Shown here one piece after another: positions 26,247 to 34,640 of a DNA stretch of 64,000 nucleotides (position 1 is the first letter of the stretch; every line of letters begins with the position of its first letter). Source of the DNA: an uncultured Lactobacillus sp. (lineage in GTDB: Bacteria; Bacillota; Bacilli; Lactobacillales; Lactobacillaceae); NCBI GenBank assembly GCA_937874185.1, contig CALNAK010000022.1:372001-436000 (forward strand), in the 5' to 3' direction. The position numbers and the translations under genes were made by a program. The notes under the pieces are model-generated. The model made no database searches. It was not told the DNA's origin and was given only the letters and a program-made list of their open reading frames with translations.

Positions 26247-27284
26247 TTATCCTAAAAATTCGAAAACTTCTTTACGGTCATAAAGATGCAAGCTTTTTTC
26301 CAGAACAAATTGTAACACAAGTGATACCACTACTGGAATAAGAATCCAGCTAATTAATAGAAGAACTACGTTCAATCCCGCTTCTAAAGAGGCTAAAGGA
26401 CCAACTAATCCGACAAGTCCAAATCCAGCAGAAGCCGGTGTTCCAGAGATACTGAAAAGAGCAACTGGAATAGCTGAGATGGCAGCAGTAATCAAACATG
26501 GGATCAAGATAATTGGTTTTCTGAAGAGGTTAGGCATCATCATTTTCATTGCTCCTAAAGCAATAGCAATTGTGACACCTGGTTTATTAACTCTCCATGA
26601 GTTAACAACTAAAACAACAGTAGTTGCGGCAACACCCATAGCGGCTGCACCAGCAGAAATTCCATTTAGTTGAATGGCCATACCGATAGCAACGGTTGAA
26701 ATAGGTGAAATAATTAATGTGGCGAAAGCACAACTAATCAGAATACACATGAATATTGGTTGTAGTGCTGTAAATGAATTAATACCATCACCAATAGCTT
26801 TAGTAATGTCAGTTACGAATGGATAGAGGTAGAATCCAATCAATCCAGCTCCTACACCGACGACTATTGGTGTTAAAACAATGGCAACCGAACCAAATTT
26901 GTCACCAATTAATAAAATTAATCCGACGGCAACCGCGGCAGTTAACATGGTATTGATAATGTCACCGGTACCAGCACCTATATAAGCTTGAGCTTTACCA
27001 TCAAACTTGATAACTCCCGAACCAACAAAACTGGCTCCACCAACGACCATCATTGGCATTGGTTTGAAGTCAAATTGGAGGGCAATCAAGGCTCCAATAA
27101 GTAGTGGTGTTCCCAGTTGGAAAATAATAGCTGTTTGTCCAATAGCCATTGCAAAAGGATTATCACCAAACATTTTTAAGATAGCAGCTAAAACGGCATT
27201 GGGAATCAATCCGATAATAATACCGGTGGCAGTTCCTGATAGTACTTTGTTAAGAAAAACTTTGGCTGTTAATTTGTTGTGCAT
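26247..27284 (-). CDS. PTS_EIIC_2-type membrane protein (PfoR-like)
   Basis: The product has 345 residues with about ten hydrophobic segments, rich in Gly and Ala. It belongs to the small IIC family that includes clostridial PfoR (PTS_EIIC_2), with no EIIA or EIIB domain and no other PTS gene beside it. The biochemical role of this family is not settled. It lies 24 nt after the ketopantoate reductase gene on the same strand, so a common operon is likely. Transport of a pantoate-related or other hydroxy acid is a guess only. Confidence 0.7.
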   Translation of the reverse strand: MHNKLTAKVFLNKVLSGTATGIIIGLIPNAVLAAILKMFGDNPFAMAIGQTAIIFQLGTPLLIGALIALQFDFKPMPMMVVGGASFVGSGVIKFDGKAQAYIGAGTGDIINTMLTAAVAVGLILLIGDKFGSVAIVLTPIVVGVGAGLIGFYLYPFVTDITKAIGDGINSFTALQPIFMCILISCAFATLIISPISTVAIGMAIQLNGISAGAAAMGVAATTVVLVVNSWRVNKPGVTIAIALGAMKMMMPNLFRKPIILIPCLITAAISAIPVALFSISGTPASAGFGLVGLVGPLASLEAGLNVVLLLISWILIPVVVSLVLQFVLEKSLHLYDRKEVFEFLG

Positions 27285-27308
27285 ATGGTAATCCCCCGAT
27301 GTAGTTAA

Positions 27309-28247
27309 TTATTTGGCACCAAGAATATCTTCTTTACAGTGAATAAGTTGTGTTAGTAAGTCGCAATATGGAGTGGCAATATCATATTTTTTACCTTTAC
27401 GTGAAACTGCTCCATTAATATAGTCGATTTCTGTTAAACGATGGTTATTGATTAAATCTTGATACATTGATGGGTAATGTTTACCGATTGTTTCTGGATC
27501 AAAGCATGATTCGACGTGTTCAACTACTTCTTTAACGTCGAGGTCGACACCTTCGTGTTTGGCAACTGCCGCAAATTCGTTAACAACAGTGACAACAATA
27601 TCGTGGGCTGGTTTAGTAGCGCCAAATTCTGCCATATTGACATCAAGAATTGAGCAAAGACAATTCATTGTTCCATTAACACAGGCTTTACGGTAAATAG
27701 AATAGTGGATATTTTCTGAATATTTAGCGTTTAGACCAGAGCCAGATAATAGTGTGGCTAGTTCTTTAGCTGAATCTTCCTGCCCTTCACCCAGGTTTTG
27801 TAGTTCAACTGAACCATCACCGAATAACTTAACTTGTCCAGGTCCAACTAAACCGGCAGTCCACATTGTGTTACCGATAAAAATATTTTTCATAGGGATG
27901 TATTTTTCGATAGTATCTTCATGACCGATACCATTCAATAGGCAAAGAATTTTAGTATTCTCAGAAATCAATGGGTTAACATCTTGAAGCATTTTGTCCA
28001 ATTGCATTGATTTAGTGAATAAAATAATTAAGTCAGCTTTTTCGTCGTTCTTTACTTCAGAAGGTAACATAACTGGAATTTTAACAGTAATATCTTCACC
28101 ATTGAAGTTAGCTTTTAGACCATTTTCTCGTATAGCGTTAACGTGATCAGGCCAACCATCAACAAGTGTTACGTCATTTCCACCTCGATGAAGCATGATT
28201 CCAAAGCGACTACCCATGGCACCCGCACCTGCAATAATAATTTTCAT
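27309..28247 (-). CDS. panE: 2-dehydropantoate 2-reductase family protein
   Basis: The product has 312 residues from the ATG at 28247; a GTG at 28256 overlaps the AAAGGAG site and is a poor start. The N-terminal Rossmann motif GAGAMGSRFG binds NADPH. The catalytic lysine lies in the YRKACVNGTMNCL segment, with NSLTA-like residues altered. The family reduces ketopantoate to pantoate for coenzyme A synthesis, though many lactobacillar members act on other 2-oxo acids. It heads an operon with the PfoR-like protein. Confidence 0.8.
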   Translation of the reverse strand: MKIIIAGAGAMGSRFGIMLHRGGNDVTLVDGWPDHVNAIRENGLKANFNGEDITVKIPVMLPSEVKNDEKADLIILFTKSMQLDKMLQDVNPLISENTKILCLLNGIGHEDTIEKYIPMKNIFIGNTMWTAGLVGPGQVKLFGDGSVELQNLGEGQEDSAKELATLLSGSGLNAKYSENIHYSIYRKACVNGTMNCLCSILDVNMAEFGATKPAHDIVVTVVNEFAAVAKHEGVDLDVKEVVEHVESCFDPETIGKHYPSMYQDLINNHRLTEIDYINGAVSRKGKKYDIATPYCDLLTQLIHCKEDILGAK

Positions 28248-28422
28248 ATTTTTCACTCCTTTGATTTATGTATCATCATTATACTCAGATGGTTGTGAAA
28301 ATAGCTACAAGAAAATTACTGAAAATGAATAATAAATATAAATGTATTGATTATTTAATTAGAAACAACAATTTTGTCCATCTTATGATTAAGAAATACT
28401 TATGGTACTAAGTCATTGTTGA

Positions 28423-28542
28423 ATGACTATATTTTTAACTAAATTTGGTGAAATGTTGAGACCGGTAATTGAATCTATGGAGCAATGGGGTAGTAATTAT
28501 AATCAAAAAATGACTAGCCCAATAGCGGCTAATAATGATTAA
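28423..28542 (+). pseudogene. C-terminal remnant of an HxlR-family regulator
   Basis: The 39-codon frame reads FLTKFGEMLRPVIESMEQWG, which matches the end of HxlR/MarR-like winged-helix regulators (pattern Y-x-L-T-x-F-G-x-x-L-x-P-V-I-x-x-M-x-x-W-G). An in-frame TGA lies directly before it. Another frame just upstream (about 28357-28422) carries weaker similarity to the wing region (NNFVH..., VIVE) interrupted by a stop. The DNA-binding half is gone. It lies divergent to panE and may be what is left of its regulator. Confidence 0.55.
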
Positions 28543-29127
28543 AGAGATATTTTATAAAAATATGGAATATAAGAATATAAAATAAAAATTAATATAACGA
28601 AGAATTTAAAAGATTTTCGGCAAATTAAGATAAACTTAAGAACTTGCTTACAATAGGAAATTACTCGAAAATGCAAGTAACAAGGTGTTACACAGAAGTA
28701 ACATGTGAAAATAGATCAATTAAAAATTCAGATCTTTTTTAATTAAGTTAACTTTGTAGGCTTTTTAACGTTATAAGCACTTTTATATGAAATTATTGAA
28801 AAGTTTAGGTAGCTTTCAATAATCACAAACTGTTAAAAAAAGTCCCAAATTGATTAAAAATTAATTTGATTAATTAATAACTATTTATTGAATATCCCTA
28901 TCTTACGGTCTCAAAAAAGGTGCCAAATGATTAAAAACTAAATTAAATAAGATATATATACCCCAATTATTAGAGGTATATACAGATTTTTTAAAAAGAG
29001 GGGTGTATTTTTTCTGAAAAAATGATATTATGTAAGGGTTCACATGAAGGGTGGGCGCTGTTAAAGCGATTTATTTTAGAAATTATTCTATTTTTTAATG
29101 TCGTGAGCTATCTTTTTTGGTAGTTCA
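28543..29127. other. Long intergenic region before the mannose PTS operon
   Basis: No convincing gene is present. It holds two similar AT-rich segments (about 28838-28875 and 28911-28951, both with a CCAAAnTGATTAAAAA core) and a hairpin TATATACC (28955-28962) / GGTATATA (28975-28982) followed by a T run. The 3' part must contain the man promoter; a TATTAT box lies near 29024. A 9-bp inverted repeat, GTTAAAGCG (29060-29068) and CGCTTTAAC (29133-29141), flanks the sequence before the start. Confidence 0.5.
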
Positions 29128-29141
29128 AGTAAGCGCTTTAA
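29128..29141. promoter_or_regulatory. cre-like site upstream of the mannose PTS operon
   Basis: AGTAAGCGCTTTAA matches the CcpA consensus with two end mismatches and has the palindromic core AAGCGCTTT. It lies 28 nt before the start codon, where a bound protein would block elongation. Its right half is also one arm of the inverted repeat with 29060-29068. Confidence 0.5.
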
Positions 29142-29169
29142 CGACATATAAAATAAAGGAGGATTAAAC

Positions 29170-30144
29170 ATGGTTGGAATTGTTATTGCAAGCCATGGTG
29201 ACTTTGCTGATGGCATCAAGATGTCAGGATCAATGATTTTCGGCGAACAAAAAGATGTTCAGTCCGTTACATTGCAACCTAGCATGGGGCCTGATGACCT
29301 TAAAGCAAAATTGGAAGAAGCTGTCGCTACTTTCGAAGATCAAGACGAAGTATTGTTCTTAGTCGATCTTTGGGGTGGTACACCATTCAACCAAGTTAAT
29401 GGTTTGTTCGAAGCACATAAAGACAAGTGGGCAATCGTTGCCGGACTTAACTTGCCAATGTTGATTGAAGCATATGCTTCACGTCTATCAATGAATTCAG
29501 CACAGGAAATTGCTGCTCATATCATTGAAACAGCCAAGGATGGTGTAAAGGTTCGTCCAGAATCATTACAACCTAAAGAAGCTGCTAAGGCTGCACCAAA
29601 ACAACAAGCTACAGGTGGTCAACCAGGATCATTCAAATATGTCTTGGCTCGTGTTGATTCACGTTTACTACATGGACAAGTTGCTACAGCTTGGTCAAAG
29701 AGTGTTAACCCAACACGTATCATTGTTGTTTCAGATGGTGTTGCTAAAGATGATTTGCGTAAGCAATTGATCATGCAAGCAGCTCCAGTTGGTGTTACAG
29801 CTCATGTTGTGCCAATTGCCCAAATGATTAAACTTGCCAAAGATGACAAGCATTTCGGTGGTCAAAGAGCATTACTATTATTCGAAACACCACAAGATGT
29901 ACTTAAAGCTGTTGAGGGTGGAGTTCCATTGAAGAGTATCAACGTTGGTTCAATGGCTCACTCAGTTGGTAAAGTACAACCTAACAAAGTTTTGGCTTTT
30001 GACCAAAATGATATCGATACTTATAAGAAGTTGGAATCAATGGGACTTAAGATGGATGTTCGTAAAGTTCCTACAGATAACGCTGATAATATGGATAACA
30101 TTATGAAGAAAGCACAAGCTGAATTAGATAAGAACAAACAATAA
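29170..30144 (+). CDS. manX: PTS mannose/glucose transporter EIIAB
   Basis: The product has 324 residues. The EIIA domain has its phospho-His at residue 9 (ASHGDFA), an Ala/Lys/Gln-rich linker occupies about 135-155, and the EIIB domain has its phospho-His at residue 168 (RLLHGQVATAW). It passes phosphate from HPr to mannose, glucose or related hexoses moving through ManY-ManZ, and in lactic acid bacteria also takes part in sugar sensing. The SD AAAGGAGG lies 7 nt before the ATG. Confidence 0.93.
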   Translation: MVGIVIASHGDFADGIKMSGSMIFGEQKDVQSVTLQPSMGPDDLKAKLEEAVATFEDQDEVLFLVDLWGGTPFNQVNGLFEAHKDKWAIVAGLNLPMLIEAYASRLSMNSAQEIAAHIIETAKDGVKVRPESLQPKEAAKAAPKQQATGGQPGSFKYVLARVDSRLLHGQVATAWSKSVNPTRIIVVSDGVAKDDLRKQLIMQAAPVGVTAHVVPIAQMIKLAKDDKHFGGQRALLLFETPQDVLKAVEGGVPLKSINVGSMAHSVGKVQPNKVLAFDQNDIDTYKKLESMGLKMDVRKVPTDNADNMDNIMKKAQAELDKNKQ

Positions 30145-30182
30145 TTTATATATTTTTGAAATAAAACGGAGGATTAATAATC

Positions 30183-31001
30183 ATGCAATTAAATGCTATT
30201 CAGATTATTTTAGTCATCTTAGTTTCATTCCTAGCTGGTATGGAAGGTATCTTGGATGAATTCCATTTTCACCAACCAGTTATCGCATGTACTTTGATTG
30301 GCTTAGTTACAGGTAACTTGTTACCTTGTCTTATCCTTGGTGGATCACTACAAATGATCGCCTTAGGTTGGGCTAATATTGGTGCCGCTGTTGCACCTGA
30401 TGCTGCTTTGGCAGCTGTCGCTTCAGCTATTATTCTTGTACTTGGTGGTAAAGGTAAGGCCGGTGTTGGTTCAGCTATTGCTATTGCTGTTCCTCTAGCC
30501 GTTGCCGGACTACTACTAACAATTCTATGTCGTACATTAGCAACTGGTATTGTTCATATCATGGATAGAGCTGCTGAAGAAGGTAGTTTTAAAAAGATTG
30601 AAATGTGGCAATATATTGCTATTGCTATGCAAGGTTTACGTATCGCTATCCCTGCTGCATTGATCCTAGCTATCGGTGCTGGTCCCGTTAGAGAAATGCT
30701 TAACGCTATGCCAACATGGTTAACTGATGGACTATCACTTGGTGGTGGTATGGTTGTTGCTGTTGGTTATGCCATGGTTATCAATATGATGGCTACCAAA
30801 GAAGTATGGCCATTCTTCGCTATTGGTTTCGTACTTGCTACAGTTACACAATTAACACTTATCGGTCTTGGTGCTATTGGTATTTCTATCGCTTTAATCT
30901 ACTTGAAATTATCTAAATCAGGTGGTAACGGTGGCTCAAACGGTGGTGGAGGAAACTCTAACACTGGTGATCCAGTCGGCGATATCATAGATAACTACTA
31001 A
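30183..31001 (+). CDS. manY: PTS mannose transporter EIIC
   Basis: The product has 272 residues with about eight hydrophobic segments and the family start LNAIQIILVILVSFLAGMEG. The last 25 residues are Gly/Asn/Ser-rich (GGNGGSNGGGGNSN), a common low-complexity tail of lactobacillar ManY. It forms the membrane channel with EIID; in related species this pair is also the receptor for class IIa bacteriocins. Confidence 0.93.
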   Translation: MQLNAIQIILVILVSFLAGMEGILDEFHFHQPVIACTLIGLVTGNLLPCLILGGSLQMIALGWANIGAAVAPDAALAAVASAIILVLGGKGKAGVGSAIAIAVPLAVAGLLLTILCRTLATGIVHIMDRAAEEGSFKKIEMWQYIAIAMQGLRIAIPAALILAIGAGPVREMLNAMPTWLTDGLSLGGGMVVAVGYAMVINMMATKEVWPFFAIGFVLATVTQLTLIGLGAIGISIALIYLKLSKSGGNGGSNGGGGNSNTGDPVGDIIDNY

Positions 31002-31020
31002 GAGGGAGGAACACATAATA

Positions 31021-31932
31021 ATGGAAGAAAAAGTAAGAATTTCTAAAAAAGATAGAATCTCCGTTTGGTGGCGTTCAACCTTCCTTCAGGGTTCTTGGAA
31101 CTATGAACGTATGCAAAATGGTGGCTGGACTTATTCATTAATTCCAGTACTTAAAAAATTATATACAACAAAGGAAGATCGTGCCGCAGCTTTAAAGCGT
31201 CACATGGAATTCTTCAACTGTCACCCATACTTAGCTTCACCTATCCTTGGTGTAACAATGGCCTTGGAAGAAGAACGTGCTAATGGTGCACCTATTGATG
31301 ATGTAACTATTCAAGGTGTTAAAGTTGGTATGATGGGTCCTTTGGCTGGTATTGGTGATCCTGTGTTCTGGTTCACTGTTAAGCCTATTATTGGTGCTTT
31401 GGCTGCTTCATTGGCTATGACTGGTAATATTCTTGGACCAATCATTTACTTTATAGCATGGAATGCTATTCGTATGGCCTTCATGTGGTATACACAAGAA
31501 CTTGGCTATCAAGCCGGTTCAAAGATTACAGATGACCTATCTGGTGGTATCTTACAAGATGTCACAAAGGGTGCTTCAATTCTAGGTATGTTTATCCTAG
31601 GTTCATTGGTTAACCGTTGGGTTTCAGTTAAATTTACACCAACCGTTTCAACTGTTAAGTTGGACAAAGGTGCTTACATTGACTGGTCAAAATTACCATC
31701 AGGTGCTCAAGGTGTCAAAGAAGCTTTGATCCAACAAGGTCAAGGTCTTTCATTAACTGCTCACAAAGTTACAACATTGCAAGATAACTTGGATTTATTG
31801 ATTCCTGGTTTGGCTGGATTGCTATTAACATTGTTCTGTATGTGGTTATTAAAGAAGAAAGTTTCTCCAATTGTTATCATTCTTGGCTTGTTCGTTGTTG
31901 GTGTTGTCCTTCACGTACTTCACATTATGTAA
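31021..31932 (+). CDS. manZ: PTS mannose transporter EIID
   Basis: The product has 303 residues. A soluble N-terminal part contains the EIID signature (FLQGSWNYERMQNGGWTYSL) and is followed by hydrophobic segments with GPLAGIGDP. It completes the mannose permease. It follows manY by 19 nt with a GAGGGAGG site and ends at a hairpin before manO. Confidence 0.93.
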   Translation: MEEKVRISKKDRISVWWRSTFLQGSWNYERMQNGGWTYSLIPVLKKLYTTKEDRAAALKRHMEFFNCHPYLASPILGVTMALEEERANGAPIDDVTIQGVKVGMMGPLAGIGDPVFWFTVKPIIGALAASLAMTGNILGPIIYFIAWNAIRMAFMWYTQELGYQAGSKITDDLSGGILQDVTKGASILGMFILGSLVNRWVSVKFTPTVSTVKLDKGAYIDWSKLPSGAQGVKEALIQQGQGLSLTAHKVTTLQDNLDLLIPGLAGLLLTLFCMWLLKKKVSPIVIILGLFVVGVVLHVLHIM

Positions 31933-31952
31933 TTATTTGAAACTTTCATTAA

Positions 31953-31987
31953 AGGAGTGGACTCTTTGGAGTTCCGCTCTTTTTTTG
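31953..31987 (+). terminator. Terminator between manZ and manO
   Basis: The stem GAGTGGACTC / GAGTTCCGCTC (one bulge and one G-U pair) is followed by eight T. It probably lowers transcription of manO relative to the PTS genes. Confidence 0.75.
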
Positions 31988-32043
31988 ATAATAGAGAAAT
32001 TCAGCCGTATAATAATTTCAATAAGAAAAAAGGAGCAGGTTAA

Positions 32044-32448
32044 ATGGTTCAATCATTAAATACGAAGTCAGATTTAGTCGAAAATGCGACCTCTCATTTA
32101 GGAATGACTGATTATGGGAAAATCATGGTTGGTGATAAAGGATTCGAATTCTACGATGACCGTGATGCAAAAAACTTTATTCAAATTCCATGGGGTGAAG
32201 TTGATAAAGTTGTCGTTTCAATTATGTTCGGCGGAAAATGGATTCCCCGATTTGCGATTGAAACTAAGAAGAATGGTACTTTCTCATTCTCATCTAAAGA
32301 TCCGAAGAAAGTCTTGCGAGCAATTCGTGTTTATATTAAACCAGACCGTATTGTTAGATCGTTGAGTTTCTTCCAAGTTGTGGCGCGTGCCTTTAGGAGA
32401 AATCCTGATAAAAAAGTTAAGAAGAACATTCACCATAAGAAAAAATAG
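32044..32448 (+). CDS. manO: DUF956 family protein (ManO)
   Basis: The product has 134 residues of the DUF956 family, which is nearly always found behind manXYZ in Firmicutes. It starts with a short N-terminal segment, then a PH-like beta domain (KGFEFYDDRDAKNFIQIPW, IPRFAIETKKNG), and ends in a Lys/Arg-rich tail. It is presumed to influence expression or activity of the mannose PTS, but its mechanism is not established. SD AAGGAGCAGG lies before the ATG. Confidence 0.85.
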   Translation: MVQSLNTKSDLVENATSHLGMTDYGKIMVGDKGFEFYDDRDAKNFIQIPWGEVDKVVVSIMFGGKWIPRFAIETKKNGTFSFSSKDPKKVLRAIRVYIKPDRIVRSLSFFQVVARAFRRNPDKKVKKNIHHKKK

Positions 32449-32460
32449 TTATTTCATTAT

Positions 32461-32496
32461 ATCTTCAATTCGTTTTTTGAGTTGGAGATTTTTTTG
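32461..32496 (+). terminator. Terminator of manO
   Basis: ATCTTCAATTC pairs with GAGTTGGAGAT (G-U pairs), then seven T. Confidence 0.75.
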
Positions 32497-32598
32497 TGCC
32501 AAATGTCAGACAATTAGTATATTTATAATCATTTTTTTGGCTAAATAAGCTATTTCGTTTTATTTTAGAAGTAGGTTATAGACGAAAAGGTGATTGAT

Positions 32599-33138
32599 AT
32601 GGAAAACAAATTCAGTTTTTCCAAACGAATAAGTTTTAAACCATTATTAACAAGTATTTTCTTTGGCGTAATGGTTGGAACAGTAGTGTATGCAATCTAT
32701 CCCAGATTACCAATTATTTGGATTATATTAGGCATTGGAGCCTTTTTGATTGAGAGCCTAGTTATTTATCCACTTTCTCTAGCTAAGCTATATGGGCTTT
32801 GGAGTATCAATCCTGAAGGTATCCGATATTATGATTTTTCAACTTGGCAGGAAAAAGTCCGTGCCATCTATTTACCATTATCAGTCAAAGAGTCTTTTTT
32901 AAACTTATCCGATATCAAGCATTACTCGGTTGTTAGTGGTGAAGAAATTTTAAATAGCCAGAATTATCTTGGCGGAGCTATGAATCAACCTCTAAATCGT
33001 AAAGCAATGTATCTGGTAATTACATCCAAATCAAATAAGAAGTTGATTCTGAACCTTTCTTGGACGACACAGGGATCGCCGGTAAGTGATAAAGAAATTG
33101 ATAAAACGATTGATATATTGAATTCTAAATTGTTGTAA
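32599..33138 (+). CDS. EbsA-like membrane protein
   Basis: The product has 179 residues from the ATG at 32599, chosen because AAAAGGTGAT is spaced correctly to it; an in-frame GTG at 32590 lies inside that site. Two membrane helices (about residues 13-60) precede a soluble domain with WSINPEGIRYYDFSTWQEK and LSDIKHYSVVSGEE, which resembles the enterococcal EbsA family. That family is linked by name to aggregation-substance expression, but its activity is unknown. The gene is monocistronic. Confidence 0.55.
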   Translation: MENKFSFSKRISFKPLLTSIFFGVMVGTVVYAIYPRLPIIWIILGIGAFLIESLVIYPLSLAKLYGLWSINPEGIRYYDFSTWQEKVRAIYLPLSVKESFLNLSDIKHYSVVSGEEILNSQNYLGGAMNQPLNRKAMYLVITSKSNKKLILNLSWTTQGSPVSDKEIDKTIDILNSKLL

Positions 33139-33167
33139 GTCACTTGAGTAATTGAGTGGCTTTTTTC
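33138..33167 (+). terminator. Terminator of the EbsA-like gene
   Basis: AGTCACT pairs with AGTGGCT, followed by six T. Confidence 0.7.
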
Positions 33168-33171
33168 GTAC

Positions 33172-33290
33172 AAAAAAGCCTACTATTGTAAGTAGGCTAA
33201 ACAAATAAAATTTTATATTTTGAAATACTTGAAGGGTGAGTACACAGAAGAAGTAAACAGGCTTTTATCTGTTGAACTCGTATCTCAACA
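33172..33290 (-). ncRNA. Candidate small RNA with own promoter and terminator
   Basis: On the minus strand a TTGACA box (33321-33326) has AAGTAT 17 nt or TATTAT 19 nt downstream. About 115 nt later a perfect stem AGCCTACT / AGTAGGCT ends in six U. The interval has no SD-ATG reading frame. It contains a GTTGA...TCAAC hairpin near the 5' end and a pyrimidine-rich stretch with CTTCTTC and CACCCTTC that could pair with ribosome-binding sites. Family not recognised. Confidence 0.45.
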
Positions 33291-33373
33291 ATCAAATAAT
33301 ACTTTATCGAACGCGTTTCATGTCAAGCTGATTTCTAATATAATTTAGTCAGAATGTAATTTAAGGAGATTGT

Positions 33374-34111
33374 ATGAAGATTCTAAAAAGTAACGTAACT
33401 AAAATCATTTTGGCCAGTATAATTTTTCCCGTCGTGATGATTCTTATATCACTGTTTGTTCATAATAAGAATTCAACGAGTGTCTGGCAGATGTTAAGTG
33501 ATCTGTTAGTATTCTTAGTTGCATTTCTTTTGAATAACCGATATTTTAAGCAAAAAGTAAATTGGTTCAATCCTCGTGATTTAGGCCAACAACTGTATAC
33601 AGCATTTCCAGCAATAATTATTATTGCAGTATTGGATTCGCCAATGTTACAAGTACCCGATTTTAAGATTAAATTAGAAGTTATTATTCTTTGCTTGTTC
33701 GTTGGTTTGGCCGAGGAATACATTTTTAGAGGAATTTTGATTGATCTATTTTTAAAACTATTTCGAAATAATGTTCTTGGTGCTGTAATTGGTTCAAGCG
33801 TCATGTTTGGAATGATTCACTTAATGAATTTAAGAGCGTTACCGATAGGTTATGTTTCCGCTCAAGTGTTATTTGCGATTGCAATTGGAATTCTCTTTGG
33901 GACAATTTATGTAAAAACTCGTAATTTATTAATTGTAATTTTATTGCATGCTTTACGTGATATGTTTCCAATGTTTTCAAACAAAATGGTATCCGAAATG
34001 TCTATGACAAAATTCTCAATTGCGACGATTTATGTGATGCTTGTTTTTCTTGTTATTACATTGATTATTGCTTATGTTCAATTAAATAGATTCGAATTAA
34101 AAGCTGATTAA
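33374..34111 (+). CDS. CPBP-family intramembrane metalloprotease (CAAX/Abi type)
   Basis: The product has 245 residues with about seven membrane helices. The catalytic motif EEYIFRG and the second zinc or proton-transfer motif FGMIHLMN are present; the third conserved residue lies in the LHALRDMF segment. Lactobacillar members are linked to bacteriocin immunity or membrane protein turnover, but no bacteriocin gene is adjacent, so the substrate is unknown. The 3' end runs into a repeat-element locus. Confidence 0.82.
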   Translation: MKILKSNVTKIILASIIFPVVMILISLFVHNKNSTSVWQMLSDLLVFLVAFLLNNRYFKQKVNWFNPRDLGQQLYTAFPAIIIIAVLDSPMLQVPDFKIKLEVIILCLFVGLAEEYIFRGILIDLFLKLFRNNVLGAVIGSSVMFGMIHLMNLRALPIGYVSAQVLFAIAIGILFGTIYVKTRNLLIVILLHALRDMFPMFSNKMVSEMSMTKFSIATIYVMLVFLVITLIIAYVQLNRFELKAD

Positions 34112-34162
34112 TTGTAAAGGGTTGGTAATTCAGTTTTAGTTCCCGAAGGATGCCACCTTCCA

Positions 34163-34304
34163 CAAAAATTGAAACAGGCTGGAACGCTGCGGACACAACT
34201 TCAAATCAGCCAAAGACCGGCTGTTTTGAAGCTTGGTCTTCTACTAAGCCAGCTAGAATCGCTGACCAAGTAGAATTTCGCAGCTGAGCCTGTTTCAATT
34301 TTTG
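34163..34304 (+). repeat. Palindromic intergenic element, copy A
   Basis: Outer arms of 18 bp are perfectly complementary (34163-34180 with 34287-34304). The next helix is GCTGCG (34186-34191) with CGCAGC (34279-34284), and a distal helix is TTCTACT with AGTAGAA. The conserved word GGCTGGAACG follows the left arm. It lies downstream of the CPBP gene. It belongs to the same family as copies B, C, D, E and F in this window. Confidence 0.85.
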
Positions 34305-34360
34305 CTCCAGGTTAAGTCCTGATTTCTTGATATGTTATAAAAAATTGGATTTAAAATAAC

Positions 34361-34406
34361 AAAAGACGTATTAATTGGAATTACTCCAGTTAATACGTCT
34401 TTGTTT
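34361..34406. terminator. Terminator hairpin between repeat copies A and B
   Basis: AAAGACGTATTAATTGGA pairs with TCCAGTTAATACGTCTTT apart from one bulged base, with A and T runs outside. It is probably the transcription end for the CPBP gene. Confidence 0.75.
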
Positions 34407-34466
34407 TGCCCTATTATATTTAATGGTTCTATTCAAGTTATATAGAGAAATGAATCTAGCCTGGAA

Positions 34467-34609
34467 TAAAAATTTAAATCGGCTCAGTAGTGAGTTTATT
34501 CTTAGCTGACGAAGTCAGGTTAGAATAAGGCCGAGCTTGGAAATGATTCCGGGCTGTGGAATTAGTTTCAAGTCGTGCCCACTACGTTCCAGCCGAATTA
34601 AAATTTTTA
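34467..34609 (-). repeat. Palindromic intergenic element, copy B (inverted)
   Basis: Outer arms TAAAAATTTAAATCGGCT (34467-34484) and the complementary 34591-34609 differ by one inserted base. The inner helix is GTAGTG (34487-34492) with CACTAC (34580-34585). The tip contains CTGAC-GAA-GTCAG and the word TTAGAATAAGGCCGAG. It is inverted relative to copy A and lies downstream of the minus-strand DUF5067 gene. Confidence 0.85.
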
Positions 34610-34640
34610 TGGAAGGCGGCAATATATCTTACACCGTTTT

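Noticed and set aside
29040..29070. Possible sigma-54 promoter (GG-N10-GC) before the mannose operon
   Set aside because: Only the GG and GC dinucleotides fit; the TGGCAC and TTGC context is missing, and no LevR-type activator gene is in the window.
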